Assembly: GCA_024762925.1 (NCBI GenBank)
Contig: JANTGM010000009.1
Coordinates: 1-64,000, forward strand
Direction of reading: 5' to 3'
DNA: 64,000 nucleotides
Source of the DNA: Kofleriaceae bacterium
Lineage (GTDB): Bacteria > Myxococcota_A > Polyangia > Haliangiales > Haliangiaceae
Shown: positions 33,906-42,373 of the stretch, piece after piece
How positions within the stretch are numbered: the first letter of the stretch is position 1
Layout of the letters: each line of letters starts with the position of its first letter
Position numbers and translations under genes: made by a program
Notes under the pieces: generated by a model
Told to the model about the DNA's origin: nothing
Database searches by the model: none
The model's input: only the letters and a program-made list of their open reading frames with translations

Positions 33906-35857
33906 CGACTAGGCTCGTCTCCAAGTCCATTCAGAGTATCTCTTACACGAGCGAGTAATCGATGCGAGCTAAATGGCTTGGCGAGAAACGGGAAACTCGG
34001 CGCACTTGGAGCGTGAATCTGTGCTGCATAGGCAGACATGCAGAGAATTTTCATATTGTGCTGCGACCGAAGTTGAGCAGCGAGTTCGTGACCCTGCATG
34101 GCGGGTAGGCCCTCATCAGTGAGAAGCATGTCAAAGCGAGGCGTTCTCTCAACAAGTTCAAGAGCGTCTTCCCCATCTTTGGCACACGCAACTTGGTAGC
34201 CAGCTCGGGTGAGAGCTCGCTCGACGAAGGTGCGAACTTGCTCATGATCCTCTACAACGAGGATTCTGGCACCAACCCGGTTTTGATACGGCATCGTTGG
34301 AGCCTCTGAGAATTCTTCTTCCTCTAGTTCAGAGCAGGGGAGAGTAATTTCGAATGTTGTGCCGGCACCGAGTACAGACTCAACGCGAATTTCGCCGTTG
34401 TTGGAACGAACAATGCCATAGACCGTGGCAAGGCCAATGCCCGTGCCTCGGTCTGGCCCTTTCGTCGTGAAGAATGGATCAAAGATGCGACTCGCTGTTG
34501 CCTCATCCATGCCAGTGCCTGTGTCCGTCACGCGCAGGATTGCGACGACTTGCCCACCAGCTTCCTTGTGCGAATCAGCCGAGATGTGGAGGTCGCCACC
34601 ACCGGGCATTGCGTCGCGAGCGTTCAGTGCCAGATTTGTGAGTACCTGCTCTAGTTGGCCGCGGTCCATTAGCAGTAGTGGCAAATCGTCTGCGACAGAG
34701 ATGGTCACATGGATTCGTTCGGTGAGTGTGCGGCTGAGCATGCGCGCAACGCCTTCAATCTCTCGCCGCAGGTCAAGCATGTGTCGCGATGGCAGCTGCC
34801 GTTGCCCAAATCCGAGAAGCTGTCGTGTGAGGCTCTTACTGCTCTTGATTGCCTGCCAGAGTTCTTCTGATGCATAGCGAATGTCTTCGTTCGCGTGCTC
34901 GGGGTTCTCTTCTACCCAATCGGAGATTTCGCCCGACGCACCCATGAAGACAACAAGCAGGTTGTTGAAGTCATGGGCAATTCCTGCCGCCAGTTGCCCA
35001 AGTGCTTCCATCTTCTCCGAGGCTCGCAATCGTTTGGCGGTGCTCTCTCGCTCTTCTTGCATCCGCACTCGCTCTGATAAGTCGCGAATCACTTCAACAC
35101 ACGCAGCCTTGCCGTTGAGAGTTGTCTCCCCACGGGAAACCTCGACCAGGAACTTCGCGCCATCGCGTCGAATGGCCTCATAGATCTTTGCGGTTGGACC
35201 CTCAGCTTGAATTTGCAGCGCGTGCTCGGTTTCCTCAAGCAGCGAAGAACGAGAAAGTCCCTCGAGCGATTCCACAGGGTACCCATACATGCGTGCTGCA
35301 GCATCGTTGGCGGTTCGGACTTGTCCACTTGCGCTATCGACGACGAGAATTGCGTCAGAAGATGCGTGGAAGAGAGCTCGGTGCTGCTGCTCGCTGGCCC
35401 GCAGTTGATCGACCAGCTCTCGCTCGTGTCGGTTTTGTCTCGTCTTGGCAACAGCATTGCGAGCCTTGAACACCAAGGTGCTCAATTGAAAGGGCTTGGG
35501 AACATAGTCAAAGGCGCCTGCCTCAACCGCTTCAATGGCTGAGTCCATTGAAGGGTACCCCGTGATCAGAATGAACTCTTGGTTGGGGCATTGCTGGCGC
35601 AGGCGACGGATGGTGGCCAATCCCGATCCATCGGGAAGGTTCTTGTCAACGATGACCAAATCGAACGGGCCGTCCTCGTTGAACCGCTGGATGCCCTGAG
35701 CTACCGAGCTTGCGCGGCAAATGTCGACTTCAAGGATGGCTTCGATCGCATCGACGATGGCGGGCTCATCATCAATGACCAGCACCTGCGCGTCGGCTAG
35801 GTAGGCAAGTCCATGCTCAAGTAGGTTTGGCGCGTTATGAGAGCTATCGCTCGACAT
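33902..35857 (-). CDS. Hybrid histidine kinase: REC-PAS-HisKA-HATPase-REC
   Basis: 651 aa, no membrane segment. An N-terminal receiver (VLVIDDEPAIV, phospho-Asp in LVIVDKNLPDG, Lys in YVPKPF) leads into a PAS domain (about 155-280), an H-box [11 protein letters not shown]-box NLALNARDAMP, G-boxes DTGTGMD and GTGIGLATVYGIV, and a C-terminal receiver (LVVEDHEQV, LLTDEGLP, LAKPFS). Cytoplasmic phosphorelay hub with no cognate regulator next to it. Its 5' side borders the CTCTTCCGG repeat array. Confidence 0.92.
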   Translation of the reverse strand: MSSDSSHNAPNLLEHGLAYLADAQVLVIDDEPAIVDAIEAILEVDICRASSVAQGIQRFNEDGPFDLVIVDKNLPDGSGLATIRRLRQQCPNQEFILITGYPSMDSAIEAVEAGAFDYVPKPFQLSTLVFKARNAVAKTRQNRHERELVDQLRASEQQHRALFHASSDAILVVDSASGQVRTANDAAARMYGYPVESLEGLSRSSLLEETEHALQIQAEGPTAKIYEAIRRDGAKFLVEVSRGETTLNGKAACVEVIRDLSERVRMQEERESTAKRLRASEKMEALGQLAAGIAHDFNNLLVVFMGASGEISDWVEENPEHANEDIRYASEELWQAIKSSKSLTRQLLGFGQRQLPSRHMLDLRREIEGVARMLSRTLTERIHVTISVADDLPLLLMDRGQLEQVLTNLALNARDAMPGGGDLHISADSHKEAGGQVVAILRVTDTGTGMDEATASRIFDPFFTTKGPDRGTGIGLATVYGIVRSNNGEIRVESVLGAGTTFEITLPCSELEEEEFSEAPTMPYQNRVGARILVVEDHEQVRTFVERALTRAGYQVACAKDGEDALELVERTPRFDMLLTDEGLPAMQGHELAAQLRSQHNMKILCMSAYAAQIHAPSAPSFPFLAKPFSSHRLLARVRDTLNGLGDEPSR

Positions 35858-35961
35858 CGTCGTTATAGGGAAATCGGACAGTATGCTGAAGTTCTGTAGT
35901 GGTGGAGTACACTTTCTGCGACATGCTTTGCCCGCGTATTTCTCCGTTTCTTGGGTAGTTG

Positions 35962-36235
35962 GCTCTTCCGGCTCTTCCGGACGGCTCTTCCGGACGGTTC
36001 TTCCGGCTCTTCCGGCTCTTCCGGCTCTTCCGGCTCTTCCGGCTCTTCCGGACGGTTCTTCCGGCTCTTCCAGCTCTTCCGGGCTCTTCCGGGCCGAGGG
36101 TTGTTCTCACGGCTGAGCGGCTCCATGTCCGCCGCTCTTCCGGACCGGGCTCTTCCGGACCGGGCTCTTCCAGGCCGGGCTCTTCCGGACCGAGGGTTGC
36201 CGCTCTTCCGGACCGAGGGTTGTTCTCACGGCTGA
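35962..36235. repeat. Tandem array of GCTCTTCCGG-type units
   Basis: Around 25 imperfect copies of the 9-base unit CTCTTCCGG, alone or spaced by GACGG, GACCGGG or similar to make 9-, 14- and 16-base periods. Nearly every unit carries GCTCTTC or GTTCTTC. A 40-base segment (CCGAGGGTTGTTCTCACGGC and onward to TCCATGTCCGCC) occurs twice within and just after it, at 36094-36133 and 36213-36254. It lies about 105 bases upstream of the REC-PAS-kinase gene. Confidence 0.85.
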
Positions 36236-36426
36236 GCGCGGCTCCATGTCCGCCAACGCCGAATCTGACGTCTCAAGCCGCAAATCGACTGTCCATTTGC
36301 CCTATTGCAAGCCTAGACATGAGAGTTTTTCTCTCGGTCCCACGCAGCAGACGCAACGAAGCACCAAAGCGACTTCCCTTGGTGCTTTCCTCGCCGCTGT
36401 TGCTCCGCCCGCGCCTCCGAAGAGGT

Positions 36427-36770
36427 CAGGTGGGAGCGGGCTCGACGAGCACGTTCCAGCGCTGAACAGCGAGATAGCTGCCATAGGGAAAGACAACGCC
36501 CTCTTCGCCCGCTTTCCTTCGAAGCCGGGCCTCTTCGTGCCTCTCCCAAAAGCGTCGTAGCCGTGCGATTGCGGTGAGTCGATCCTTCTTCACCCGAGCA
36601 CCGATGAGAGGCGCGAGCCTAAAGAGCTTGTGCGGCGATTTGGGATACGACTTCGGATCTGCTTTCTGATCCGTGACATCACAGCGGAACGGCTTGCCCG
36701 AGCATCACGCATTTCGCGATGTTCCTTCTCATAGGCAAGCACTCGTGTTTCTAGCAAGTGGTCCAGCTCA
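36427..36770 (-). pseudogene. Transposase-like C-terminal remnant, frameshifted, copy 1
   Basis: Read on the minus strand, FELDHLLETRVLAYEKEHRE continues after a one-base shift into KPFRCDV...PKSYPKSPHKLFRLAPL and ends RLRRFWERHEEARLRRKAGE then VVFPYGSYLAVQRWNV. The final FPYGSY resembles the C-terminus of REP-associated (Y1-type) transposase relatives in Myxococcota; I am not sure of the family. Bases 36597-36720 are duplicated at 40205-40330. Confidence 0.4.
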
Positions 36771-36820
36771 AAGCGCTGCCAAATGACCGGTACACATCAG
36801 ATTTGGGTTAGAATTGAACT

Positions 36821-38371
36821 GTGATCTCCTCGAATGAAAAGCTCGCCGTCTTCCAGCGAGGTCCCGTGGTGCTCTTTCAGTGGCACAACGCCGAAGGCTG
36901 GCCCGTTCATTGGTGCTCTCCCAACGTAAAAGACATTTGCGGTTACAACGCCGAGGACTTCATGTCGGGAACGGTGGCATATGCTGGTTTAATACACCCA
37001 GACGACATCGATCAGGTCACCCAAGAAGTCACGGACGCACTCGCCAAGAACCTCGACTCCTTTGAACACGAGCCCTATCGCATCATTCATCGCGACAAGT
37101 CCGTTCGCTGGCTCCACGACGTCACCCACCTACTTCGCAAGGGCGACGAGGTTACACACTTTGTAGGCTACGTTGTGGATATCACCAGCCGCATGAATGT
37201 GATGCAGAGGTCCATCGACCTGGAAAAGCAACTTCTGCACGCCCAAAAGCTTGAAAGCCTGGGTGTGCTCGCCGGTGGCGTAGCCCACGATTTTAACAAT
37301 CTGCTAACGGGCATATTGGGCGAGGCAACTCTGGCCCGATTGGAGTACGGGACACCCAACGGTGAAACTCTTAGAAACATCGATCAAATCGAACTTCTCG
37401 CGATGCGGGCCGCTGAGCTCACAAGGCAGCTTCTAGCATACTCCGGTAAGGGGCGGTTCGTCGTGCAGCCGCTAGACCTCAGCGAACTCATGCGCGAAAT
37501 CACCAGCATGCTCAACGTCGCTATTTCAAAAAAAGCAGCACTTGAGTTACACCTCTCAGACGATCTGCCCGCCATTGCCGCTGACCAGGCACAAATCCAG
37601 CAGATCGCGATGAACCTACTCACCAACGCCTCCGATGCCTTAGGCGAGGAGCAAGGGGTGATCCGAATAAAGACGGGTCGTGAAACCGTATCGGCGGACA
37701 CGCTGCGAGAAGTCTATGGCGCCAAGGACTTGCCTTCAGGTGTGTACGTCACGCTGGAAGTATCTGACAACGGCTGCGGAATTTCGGCCGAGACCCGAAA
37801 AAGACTCTTTGACCCATTTTTTACCACCAAGGCGACTGGCCGCGGCTTGGGGATGTCTGCAGTTCTAGGAATTGTTCTGGGGCACCAGGGAGCAATTCGT
37901 GTGTACTCTGAACCAGGCCAAGGAACCGCATTTAAACTACTGTTCCCTGCCATCGAAGACACTGCGATTGCTCTCCGCAGTAGTGAAACCAAGAAGCAAT
38001 GGAAAGGCACAGGCACAGTGCTCGTCGTCGATGACGAACCTTCTGTTCTCAGCGTGGCAACGCGAATGCTAACGCACCTTGGTTTTGAAGCCATCGTCGC
38101 AAGCAATGGCCAAGAAGCCCTTGCGATGTATCAACAACACTCCGACGATATCGTTTTGGTACTACTCGATATGATGATGCCTGTCATGAATGGGAGAGAG
38201 ACCCTAGCCGCTCTGCGGCGCATCACTCCGGATCTGCCCATCGTCATGTCCAGCGGCTTCAACGAACAAGAGGCCATCAGCCGCATCGCAGCACGAGGCA
38301 TGACCTCCTTCCTGCAAAAGCCCTACGAGTTGGAAGACCTAGAAGCCGCTGTGCGCGCTGTAATCCACTAG
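36821..38371 (+). CDS. Hybrid histidine kinase: PAS-HisKA-HATPase-REC
   Basis: 516 aa, soluble, GTG start. PAS_3-like sensor at about 20-125 ([15 protein letters not shown]...[10 protein letters not shown], a YKGLIHPDD-type motif). H-box [17 protein letters not shown]-box [12 protein letters not shown]-boxes DNGCGIS and [13 protein letters not shown], then a receiver with [11 protein letters not shown], phospho-Asp in [13 protein letters not shown] and Lys in [11 protein letters not shown]. No neighbouring response regulator. Preceded by the decayed element rather than an operon partner. Confidence 0.92.
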   Translation: MISSNEKLAVFQRGPVVLFQWHNAEGWPVHWCSPNVKDICGYNAEDFMSGTVAYAGLIHPDDIDQVTQEVTDALAKNLDSFEHEPYRIIHRDKSVRWLHDVTHLLRKGDEVTHFVGYVVDITSRMNVMQRSIDLEKQLLHAQKLESLGVLAGGVAHDFNNLLTGILGEATLARLEYGTPNGETLRNIDQIELLAMRAAELTRQLLAYSGKGRFVVQPLDLSELMREITSMLNVAISKKAALELHLSDDLPAIAADQAQIQQIAMNLLTNASDALGEEQGVIRIKTGRETVSADTLREVYGAKDLPSGVYVTLEVSDNGCGISAETRKRLFDPFFTTKATGRGLGMSAVLGIVLGHQGAIRVYSEPGQGTAFKLLFPAIEDTAIALRSSETKKQWKGTGTVLVVDDEPSVLSVATRMLTHLGFEAIVASNGQEALAMYQQHSDDIVLVLLDMMMPVMNGRETLAALRRITPDLPIVMSSGFNEQEAISRIAARGMTSFLQKPYELEDLEAAVRAVIH

Positions 38372-38492
38372 CGCGTTCGTCTCGACTCGAACGTTATGAA
38401 CGGCGCCCAAAACGGAGCAAAGTGATTGGTCTGTGGAGTTCCACGAACGTGCAATCGTTTGAGGCGTCCGGGCCTTTTGAAACTACGACTCC

Positions 38493-38966
38493 TTGGACCT
38501 GCTCACTGAGCGAGTCGCATCGATCACGCAGCGTGTGGTGGGCGGGGTTGAGCTTGGCGTTGCGACCATCGCATCTCGAACCGGCGACACCAAGCAGTGG
38601 ATTGAGGCAACGATCGCTGCGCCAGGAACGGCGATTGAGATCCAGTGTGGCTCGGGCAACGCACTGAAACTCGAAGATAAGAGTGTTGCCCAAAGTGACA
38701 TCAACGGCGTTGATATCAACTCTTTTGCCGTGAAAACCAACAAGCTCCTTACCAACGCCAACTACCGAGATCGATTCTCGCGATCCGGAGATTGTTGCGG
38801 TGCGTACTCCGCATTTGGCTGGCACGCATGGACCGAAGTTGAAATCGATGGTCACTGGGTGCAAGTCGATCCAAGTTGGGACGAAGTCGTCGGCAGTGCA
38901 ACGCACATCAGCTTGGGTGAGGACGCCGCAATGAACCTCAGCGCCATCAAGCTTGAGGTCTTGTAG
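38493..38966 (+). pseudogene. Transglutaminase-like gene with internal deletion
   Basis: The 157-codon frame ends in a clear transglutaminase-core tail: FGWHAWTEVEIDGHWVQVDP, then SATHISLGED and LSAIKLEVL, carrying the catalytic His and Asp. A GDC motif that would hold the nucleophile Cys is only about 11 residues before HAW, whereas family members have roughly 30-40 residues between them (the GIPAR-type segment). There is no good start codon (TTG 38493) and no signal peptide. I read it as a truncated remnant. A 240-codon antisense frame is probably its shadow. Confidence 0.55.
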
Positions 38967-39101
38967 CGACGCTCGCCATGGCTCATAGGCCGTGATTTTC
39001 AGACTCGTGTGAGCCTCAGTCTCGAACTTCGAGATGACATGAGCTAACAAGGCGATAAATGCTGGTTCGCTCGGGGCCTTGGGCGGTGTACTCTGCGCCA
39101 C

Positions 39102-40184
39102 ATGCTCGCTGCTCACATCGCGTCGATTCTCACTGTATCGTTGGCCCTGGCAAGCTGTGGGGCTGATGATGGCAAAGCCGACGGGGATGCAGGAGCGGAC
39201 CTTGTCGACGCTGGCGGCGCTGAGTGCGCAACAGCGGTCGGTGCAAACCCTGAGTGGCTTCTAGGCGCTCAGGATAGCGATCTGCGACAGCTCACAGGCA
39301 TTGAGGCAACGATGACTGGCGCTACGCTCGCGGAGAGATCGACCGTTAGCAATCGCGCTGCGACCAGAGAGTTTCTGCAGGCGCGTTTTGCGTCTCTCGG
39401 CTACAGCCCGATGCTCGACAACTACGGCACGGGCGCCAACGTCTTCGCAGAGCTGCCAGCGACTGTGGAGACCACTGATACCATCGTAGTCGGCGCGCAC
39501 TTTGATTCGGTTCCCGGAAGCCCTGGAGCGAACGACAACGCAACGGGGGTAGCCATGGTTCTCGCCGCAGCGCGCTATGCCGCAGAGCTCGATTGTCGAT
39601 CGCAGCACATCATCTTTGTCTTGTTTGATGAAGAAGAAATTGGCCTCGTTGGCAGCGATCAGTTTGCGCAGCTAATCGGTCGGCCTGAGTTTGGCGCGAA
39701 TGTCACTGCGGTTCACACCATTGATCAAAATGGATGGGACGAGGATGGCGACCGAGCGTTCGAACTCGAACGACCCGACGGAACCCTCTTCGACGCATAT
39801 ACGAGTGCCAAGCAAGTCGCGGGCTCAAGCATGCCGATTCACCAAACCAACACAGGCTCAACGGATCATGTCTCGTTTCGACAGCATGGGTTCACTTCCA
39901 TCGGCATCACCGAGGAGTACGTCAACGGCGATACAACGCCGCACTATCACCTCTCGTCGGATAGCTATGCGACGGTAGACCGCGACTACTTGGCTTCGAC
40001 TACGCGCCTCATGCTCACGATGCTTCACAGCAGCGTGATAATCGATACGGCTGCTTTGCGATCGCTAGACTCATCGCAACCTCGCGCGAGTCTAGCCAAG
40101 CGCTATCAAGCCGCGACGGTTCTTGAGCGTGACGCCTCTCCGCTTCGACCAACTGGGTGTCGTTCGCTCGGCCTTAGTCGATAG
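39102..40184 (+). CDS. M28-family metallopeptidase lipoprotein
   Basis: 360 aa. Signal with lipobox LALASC (Cys19), D/G/A-rich spacer, then an aminopeptidase-type M28 domain: HFDSVPGSPGANDNATG (first zinc His near 133 and bridging Asp), FDEEEIGLVGS (catalytic Glu pair), HTIDQNGWDED, TDHVSFRQHG and HYHLSSD (last zinc His). Probably a surface or periplasmic exopeptidase. The last 30 residues look unrelated to the family and run up to the transposase-like repeat, suggesting an altered 3' end. Confidence 0.88.
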   Translation: MLAAHIASILTVSLALASCGADDGKADGDAGADLVDAGGAECATAVGANPEWLLGAQDSDLRQLTGIEATMTGATLAERSTVSNRAATREFLQARFASLGYSPMLDNYGTGANVFAELPATVETTDTIVVGAHFDSVPGSPGANDNATGVAMVLAAARYAAELDCRSQHIIFVLFDEEEIGLVGSDQFAQLIGRPEFGANVTAVHTIDQNGWDEDGDRAFELERPDGTLFDAYTSAKQVAGSSMPIHQTNTGSTDHVSFRQHGFTSIGITEEYVNGDTTPHYHLSSDSYATVDRDYLASTTRLMLTMLHSSVIIDTAALRSLDSSQPRASLAKRYQAATVLERDASPLRPTGCRSLGLSR

Positions 40185-40204
40185 GTTGGTCGTCGACCCA
40201 GGAC

Positions 40205-40330
40205 ACCAATGAGAAGAGGCGCGAGCCCAAAGAGCTTATGCGGCGACTTGGGATACGACTTCGGAGCTGGTTTCTGGACCGCGACATCACAGCGAAATGG
40301 CTTACCCTCGGCATCACGCATTTCGCGACT
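40205..40330 (-). repeat. Transposase-like remnant, copy 2
   Basis: Direct repeat of 36597-36720, about 85 percent identical by eye. On the minus strand the frame is intact here: EMRDAEGKPFRCDV then PKSYPKSPHKLFGLAPLLIG. The extra base in copy 2 shows that copy 1 suffered a one-base deletion. No intact element is present. Confidence 0.5.
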
Positions 40331-40337
40331 GATGCCT

Positions 40338-40907
40338 CTACGAGACGCGACGTAGCGTATTGATATCGCTGTGATCAAATAGCTCTTCAACACCGTTCAT
40401 TTTCATGAACATGTGTTCTTCGTAGTGCAGCTCATCTTTGATGCTGGTGTTGATCTTCAGTGTGTACTCAACGGTCTTGAATTCTTTGGTGAGAAAGGGA
40501 CTTGAGCAGATTCCGAAGACTTCTGAGCCAGCCTTTGCTTCCAGGGCAAACTCGGTGGCATCCGGTTCTGCAGTTCCGCCTGCGAGAACTGCCATTCCAC
40601 GTGGTGGCATAAATGAGCGAATGATGAGCTTGGATGCTGCATCCCACATCCAGTAGCCAACCTCTTCGTGAAATGGGTCGTCTGAGCCAACGCGCCATGC
40701 GGTTGTGTTGTAGCGAAGGCCAAAGAGCTTTTGTTCGTGATTGTCAACGCGGCCTGTCGCTTCAAAGACCATGCGTTCACGGTACTTGCTGGTCGCGATC
40801 TGGCGATCCGTTTCGGGCTTATCCGAAGGAGCTAGATCGGTTCCCTTTCCTCCTTCCCAAATTCCAAGAAGTGGTGCGAGAGGGCCAAGTTCATCAATTG
40901 TGCTCAT
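40338..40907 (-). CDS. Nitrobindin / heme-binding beta-barrel family protein
   Basis: 189 aa. LAPLLGIWEGGKGTD at the N-terminus is the GxWxGxG heme-distal motif of the THAP4/nitrobindin family (DUF1794). The rest fits a ten-strand barrel: RMVFEATG, EVGYWMWDAASKLIIRSFMPPRGMAVLAGG and a late HYEEHMFMKMNG. Known relatives bind ferric heme and nitric oxide or isomerise peroxynitrite. The insert after GTD is longer than usual. Confidence 0.85.
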   Translation of the reverse strand: MSTIDELGPLAPLLGIWEGGKGTDLAPSDKPETDRQIATSKYRERMVFEATGRVDNHEQKLFGLRYNTTAWRVGSDDPFHEEVGYWMWDAASKLIIRSFMPPRGMAVLAGGTAEPDATEFALEAKAGSEVFGICSSPFLTKEFKTVEYTLKINTSIKDELHYEEHMFMKMNGVEELFDHSDINTLRRVS

Positions 40908-40952
40908 GAGCGCATCTTATGGCATTTCGCGCTACAGTGTTCGTTGAGATGC

Positions 40953-41396
40953 TTAGCTTCGGAGCCCAAGGTGTCCCGCGACCATGGCTTCCAAACTCGT
41001 GAGGCCAGCTTCTCGGCCGATTTGGAGGGCCTGCTCGGGGCTCGCCCCCTGCAGCCAGTGAGCGCGCAGCGCCAGTAGCGCTCCAACCCGATTTCCTGAC
41101 GCGCAAAACACAACAGTCGGCCCGGTTGCCTCCACAAGAGCGCGATCCAGCGCAATTGCGTTTTCTCGAGTGAGCCCAGCTGAACCTGCGACGGGGATAT
41201 GGAGGTAGTAGGCCTGCAATCTTGCGAGCGCTTCTCGAGATTCGGTAACGCCGCTTTCTCCCACAGAGCGCAGGTCAATAAAGACGCTGTAGCCCTGAGA
41301 ATGAGCCTCCTCCAGGTGGTCTGGGCTGGGCGTGCCTCCCACCAGAAGCTCGCCAATGACGATAGCATTGCGCATCTGAGGAATGGACTCGGACAT
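40953..41396 (-). CDS. DUF442 phosphatase-like protein (Blh N-terminal type)
   Basis: 147 aa dual-specificity-phosphatase fold. Active-site loop VFCASGNRVGAL (C-x5-R with the CxxxNR variant) identifies DUF442. In other bacteria this domain is fused or linked to the ETHE1-like persulfide dioxygenase. In this cluster it likely serves sulfide/persulfide metabolism, perhaps as a sulfurtransferase-like enzyme. It lies 2 bases behind the TSUP exporter gene. Confidence 0.88.
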   Translation of the reverse strand: MSESIPQMRNAIVIGELLVGGTPSPDHLEEAHSQGYSVFIDLRSVGESGVTESREALARLQAYYLHIPVAGSAGLTRENAIALDRALVEATGPTVVFCASGNRVGALLALRAHWLQGASPEQALQIGREAGLTSLEAMVAGHLGLRS

Positions 41397-41398
41397 GA

Positions 41399-42250
41399 TT
41401 ACGCTGCTCCTAGTTCGGTTCGTTGGCCGTACTTATTGCGGAATGCAAAGGCGGCGATACCGAGCCCAGCGAGTACTAGTCCGGAGAAAACCATGGATGA
41501 TCCCAAAATCGGTAAGAGTTCTTTGGAGAGGATAAAGGTGCCCATGATTAGGACAAACCAAGCAAAGACGACTCTAAGTATGTCACCGGGAATCTTGGAG
41601 GAGTATCGCGCACCAATGATGGAGCCGACCACAGCAAATCCGGCGACGGTCATCGTGAGTCCCCAGTCGATGTCGACATGTGTGAGGTGACCTGCAACGC
41701 CCGCCAGGGACTTCATTGCGATGACAAGAAGTGAGGTGCCAATTGCTTTGTGCATGGGAAGTCCACCGAGAATCACGAGCGCTGGTACGACGAGAAACCC
41801 GCCGCCCGCACCCACGAGGCCTGTCACCGCACCGACGAAAAACCCTTCAAGCGCAATCATCGGGAGACCTGCTTCTGATGGTACGTGGTTCGTTGGTTTG
41901 CTCTTGCGAAGCATGATGACCGAGGTTGTGACCATGAGTCCTGCGAACAATGCTAGGAGCAACCAGTCTGCTACAAAGACTGCAAGTCGTCCGCCGACAA
42001 ATGCGCCTACCATGGCTACACCGCCAAAGATGATTCCGGTCTTCCATTCAACCCCACCGCGTTTTGCGTGATTTACAGCCCCAACGAGACTTGTGACACC
42101 TACGACCACCAAGGAGGATGCGATCGCTTCTCCGGCGGGCATGCCGGCGACGTAGGCCAAGATTGGAACAGTGAGAATGGAACCGCCTCCTCCAAGGAGT
42201 CCAAGTACCGAGCCCATGAAGAGTGCGAGTAAAGTGATGACCAAGAACAT
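41399..42250 (-). CDS. Sulfite exporter TauE/SafE family (TSUP) membrane protein
   Basis: 283 aa, about eight transmembrane helices in two repeats. The family glycine motifs GLLGGGGSILTVPIL (about 18-32) and GLVGAGGGFLVVPALV (about 140-155) are clear. It probably exports sulfite or thiosulfate produced by the neighbouring dioxygenase. A -24/-12-like element lies directly upstream, with almost no leader before the ATG. Confidence 0.92.
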   Translation of the reverse strand: MFLVITLLALFMGSVLGLLGGGGSILTVPILAYVAGMPAGEAIASSLVVVGVTSLVGAVNHAKRGGVEWKTGIIFGGVAMVGAFVGGRLAVFVADWLLLALFAGLMVTTSVIMLRKSKPTNHVPSEAGLPMIALEGFFVGAVTGLVGAGGGFLVVPALVILGGLPMHKAIGTSLLVIAMKSLAGVAGHLTHVDIDWGLTMTVAGFAVVGSIIGARYSSKIPGDILRVVFAWFVLIMGTFILSKELLPILGSSMVFSGLVLAGLGIAAFAFRNKYGQRTELGAA

Positions 42251-42261
42251 GTTGCACTCGA

Positions 42262-42279
42262 TTGCAGACTTTGGACCAA
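42262..42279 (-). promoter_or_regulatory. Candidate sigma-54 promoter of the TSUP-DUF442 operon
   Basis: On the minus strand TTGGTCCAAAGTCTGCAA has GG and GC separated by ten bases, close to TGGCAC-N5-TTGCA. Transcription would start only a few bases before the TSUP ATG. The divergent gene encodes a sigma-54 activator, which supports it. Confidence 0.4.
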
Positions 42280-42355
42280 CTAGTGCTCTGCCCTAAGTGT
42301 CTGAATCTACATCGGAAAAAATCGAATCCGCGATGGCGAAATGCAATGACTTGTT

Positions 42356-42373
42356 TCATGATATGCAACATGA
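42356..42373. promoter_or_regulatory. Candidate activator-binding inverted repeat
   Basis: TCATG-ATATGCAA-CATGA is a perfect 5-bp inverted repeat with an 8-base spacer, about 80 bases upstream of the -24 element of the TSUP promoter. That is a usual place for an enhancer site of a sigma-54 activator. It overlaps possible start codons of the activator gene. Confidence 0.35.

Larger units (their letters stand above)
35858..36820. other. Long gene-free interval: repeat array plus decayed transposase-like DNA
   Basis: 963 bases without an intact gene. 35962-36235 is a tandem array of CTCTTCCGG units; 36094-36254 contains a 40-base direct duplication; 36427-36770 on the minus strand is a frameshifted coding remnant. 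The open frames through the array arise only because the units are multiples of three bases. Confidence 0.75.

Noticed and set aside
35962-36254. CRISPR array
   Set aside because: Units are only 9-16 bases without unique spacers, and no cas genes are near.
35844-36465. Several EEPEEP or SGSSGSSG-coding frames in both strands
   Set aside because: Produced by 9-base tandem units being open in every frame; no start signal or domain.
38394-39116. 240-codon minus-strand frame
   Set aside because: Overlaps the plus-strand transglutaminase tail, whose motifs are specific; the minus product has no signature.
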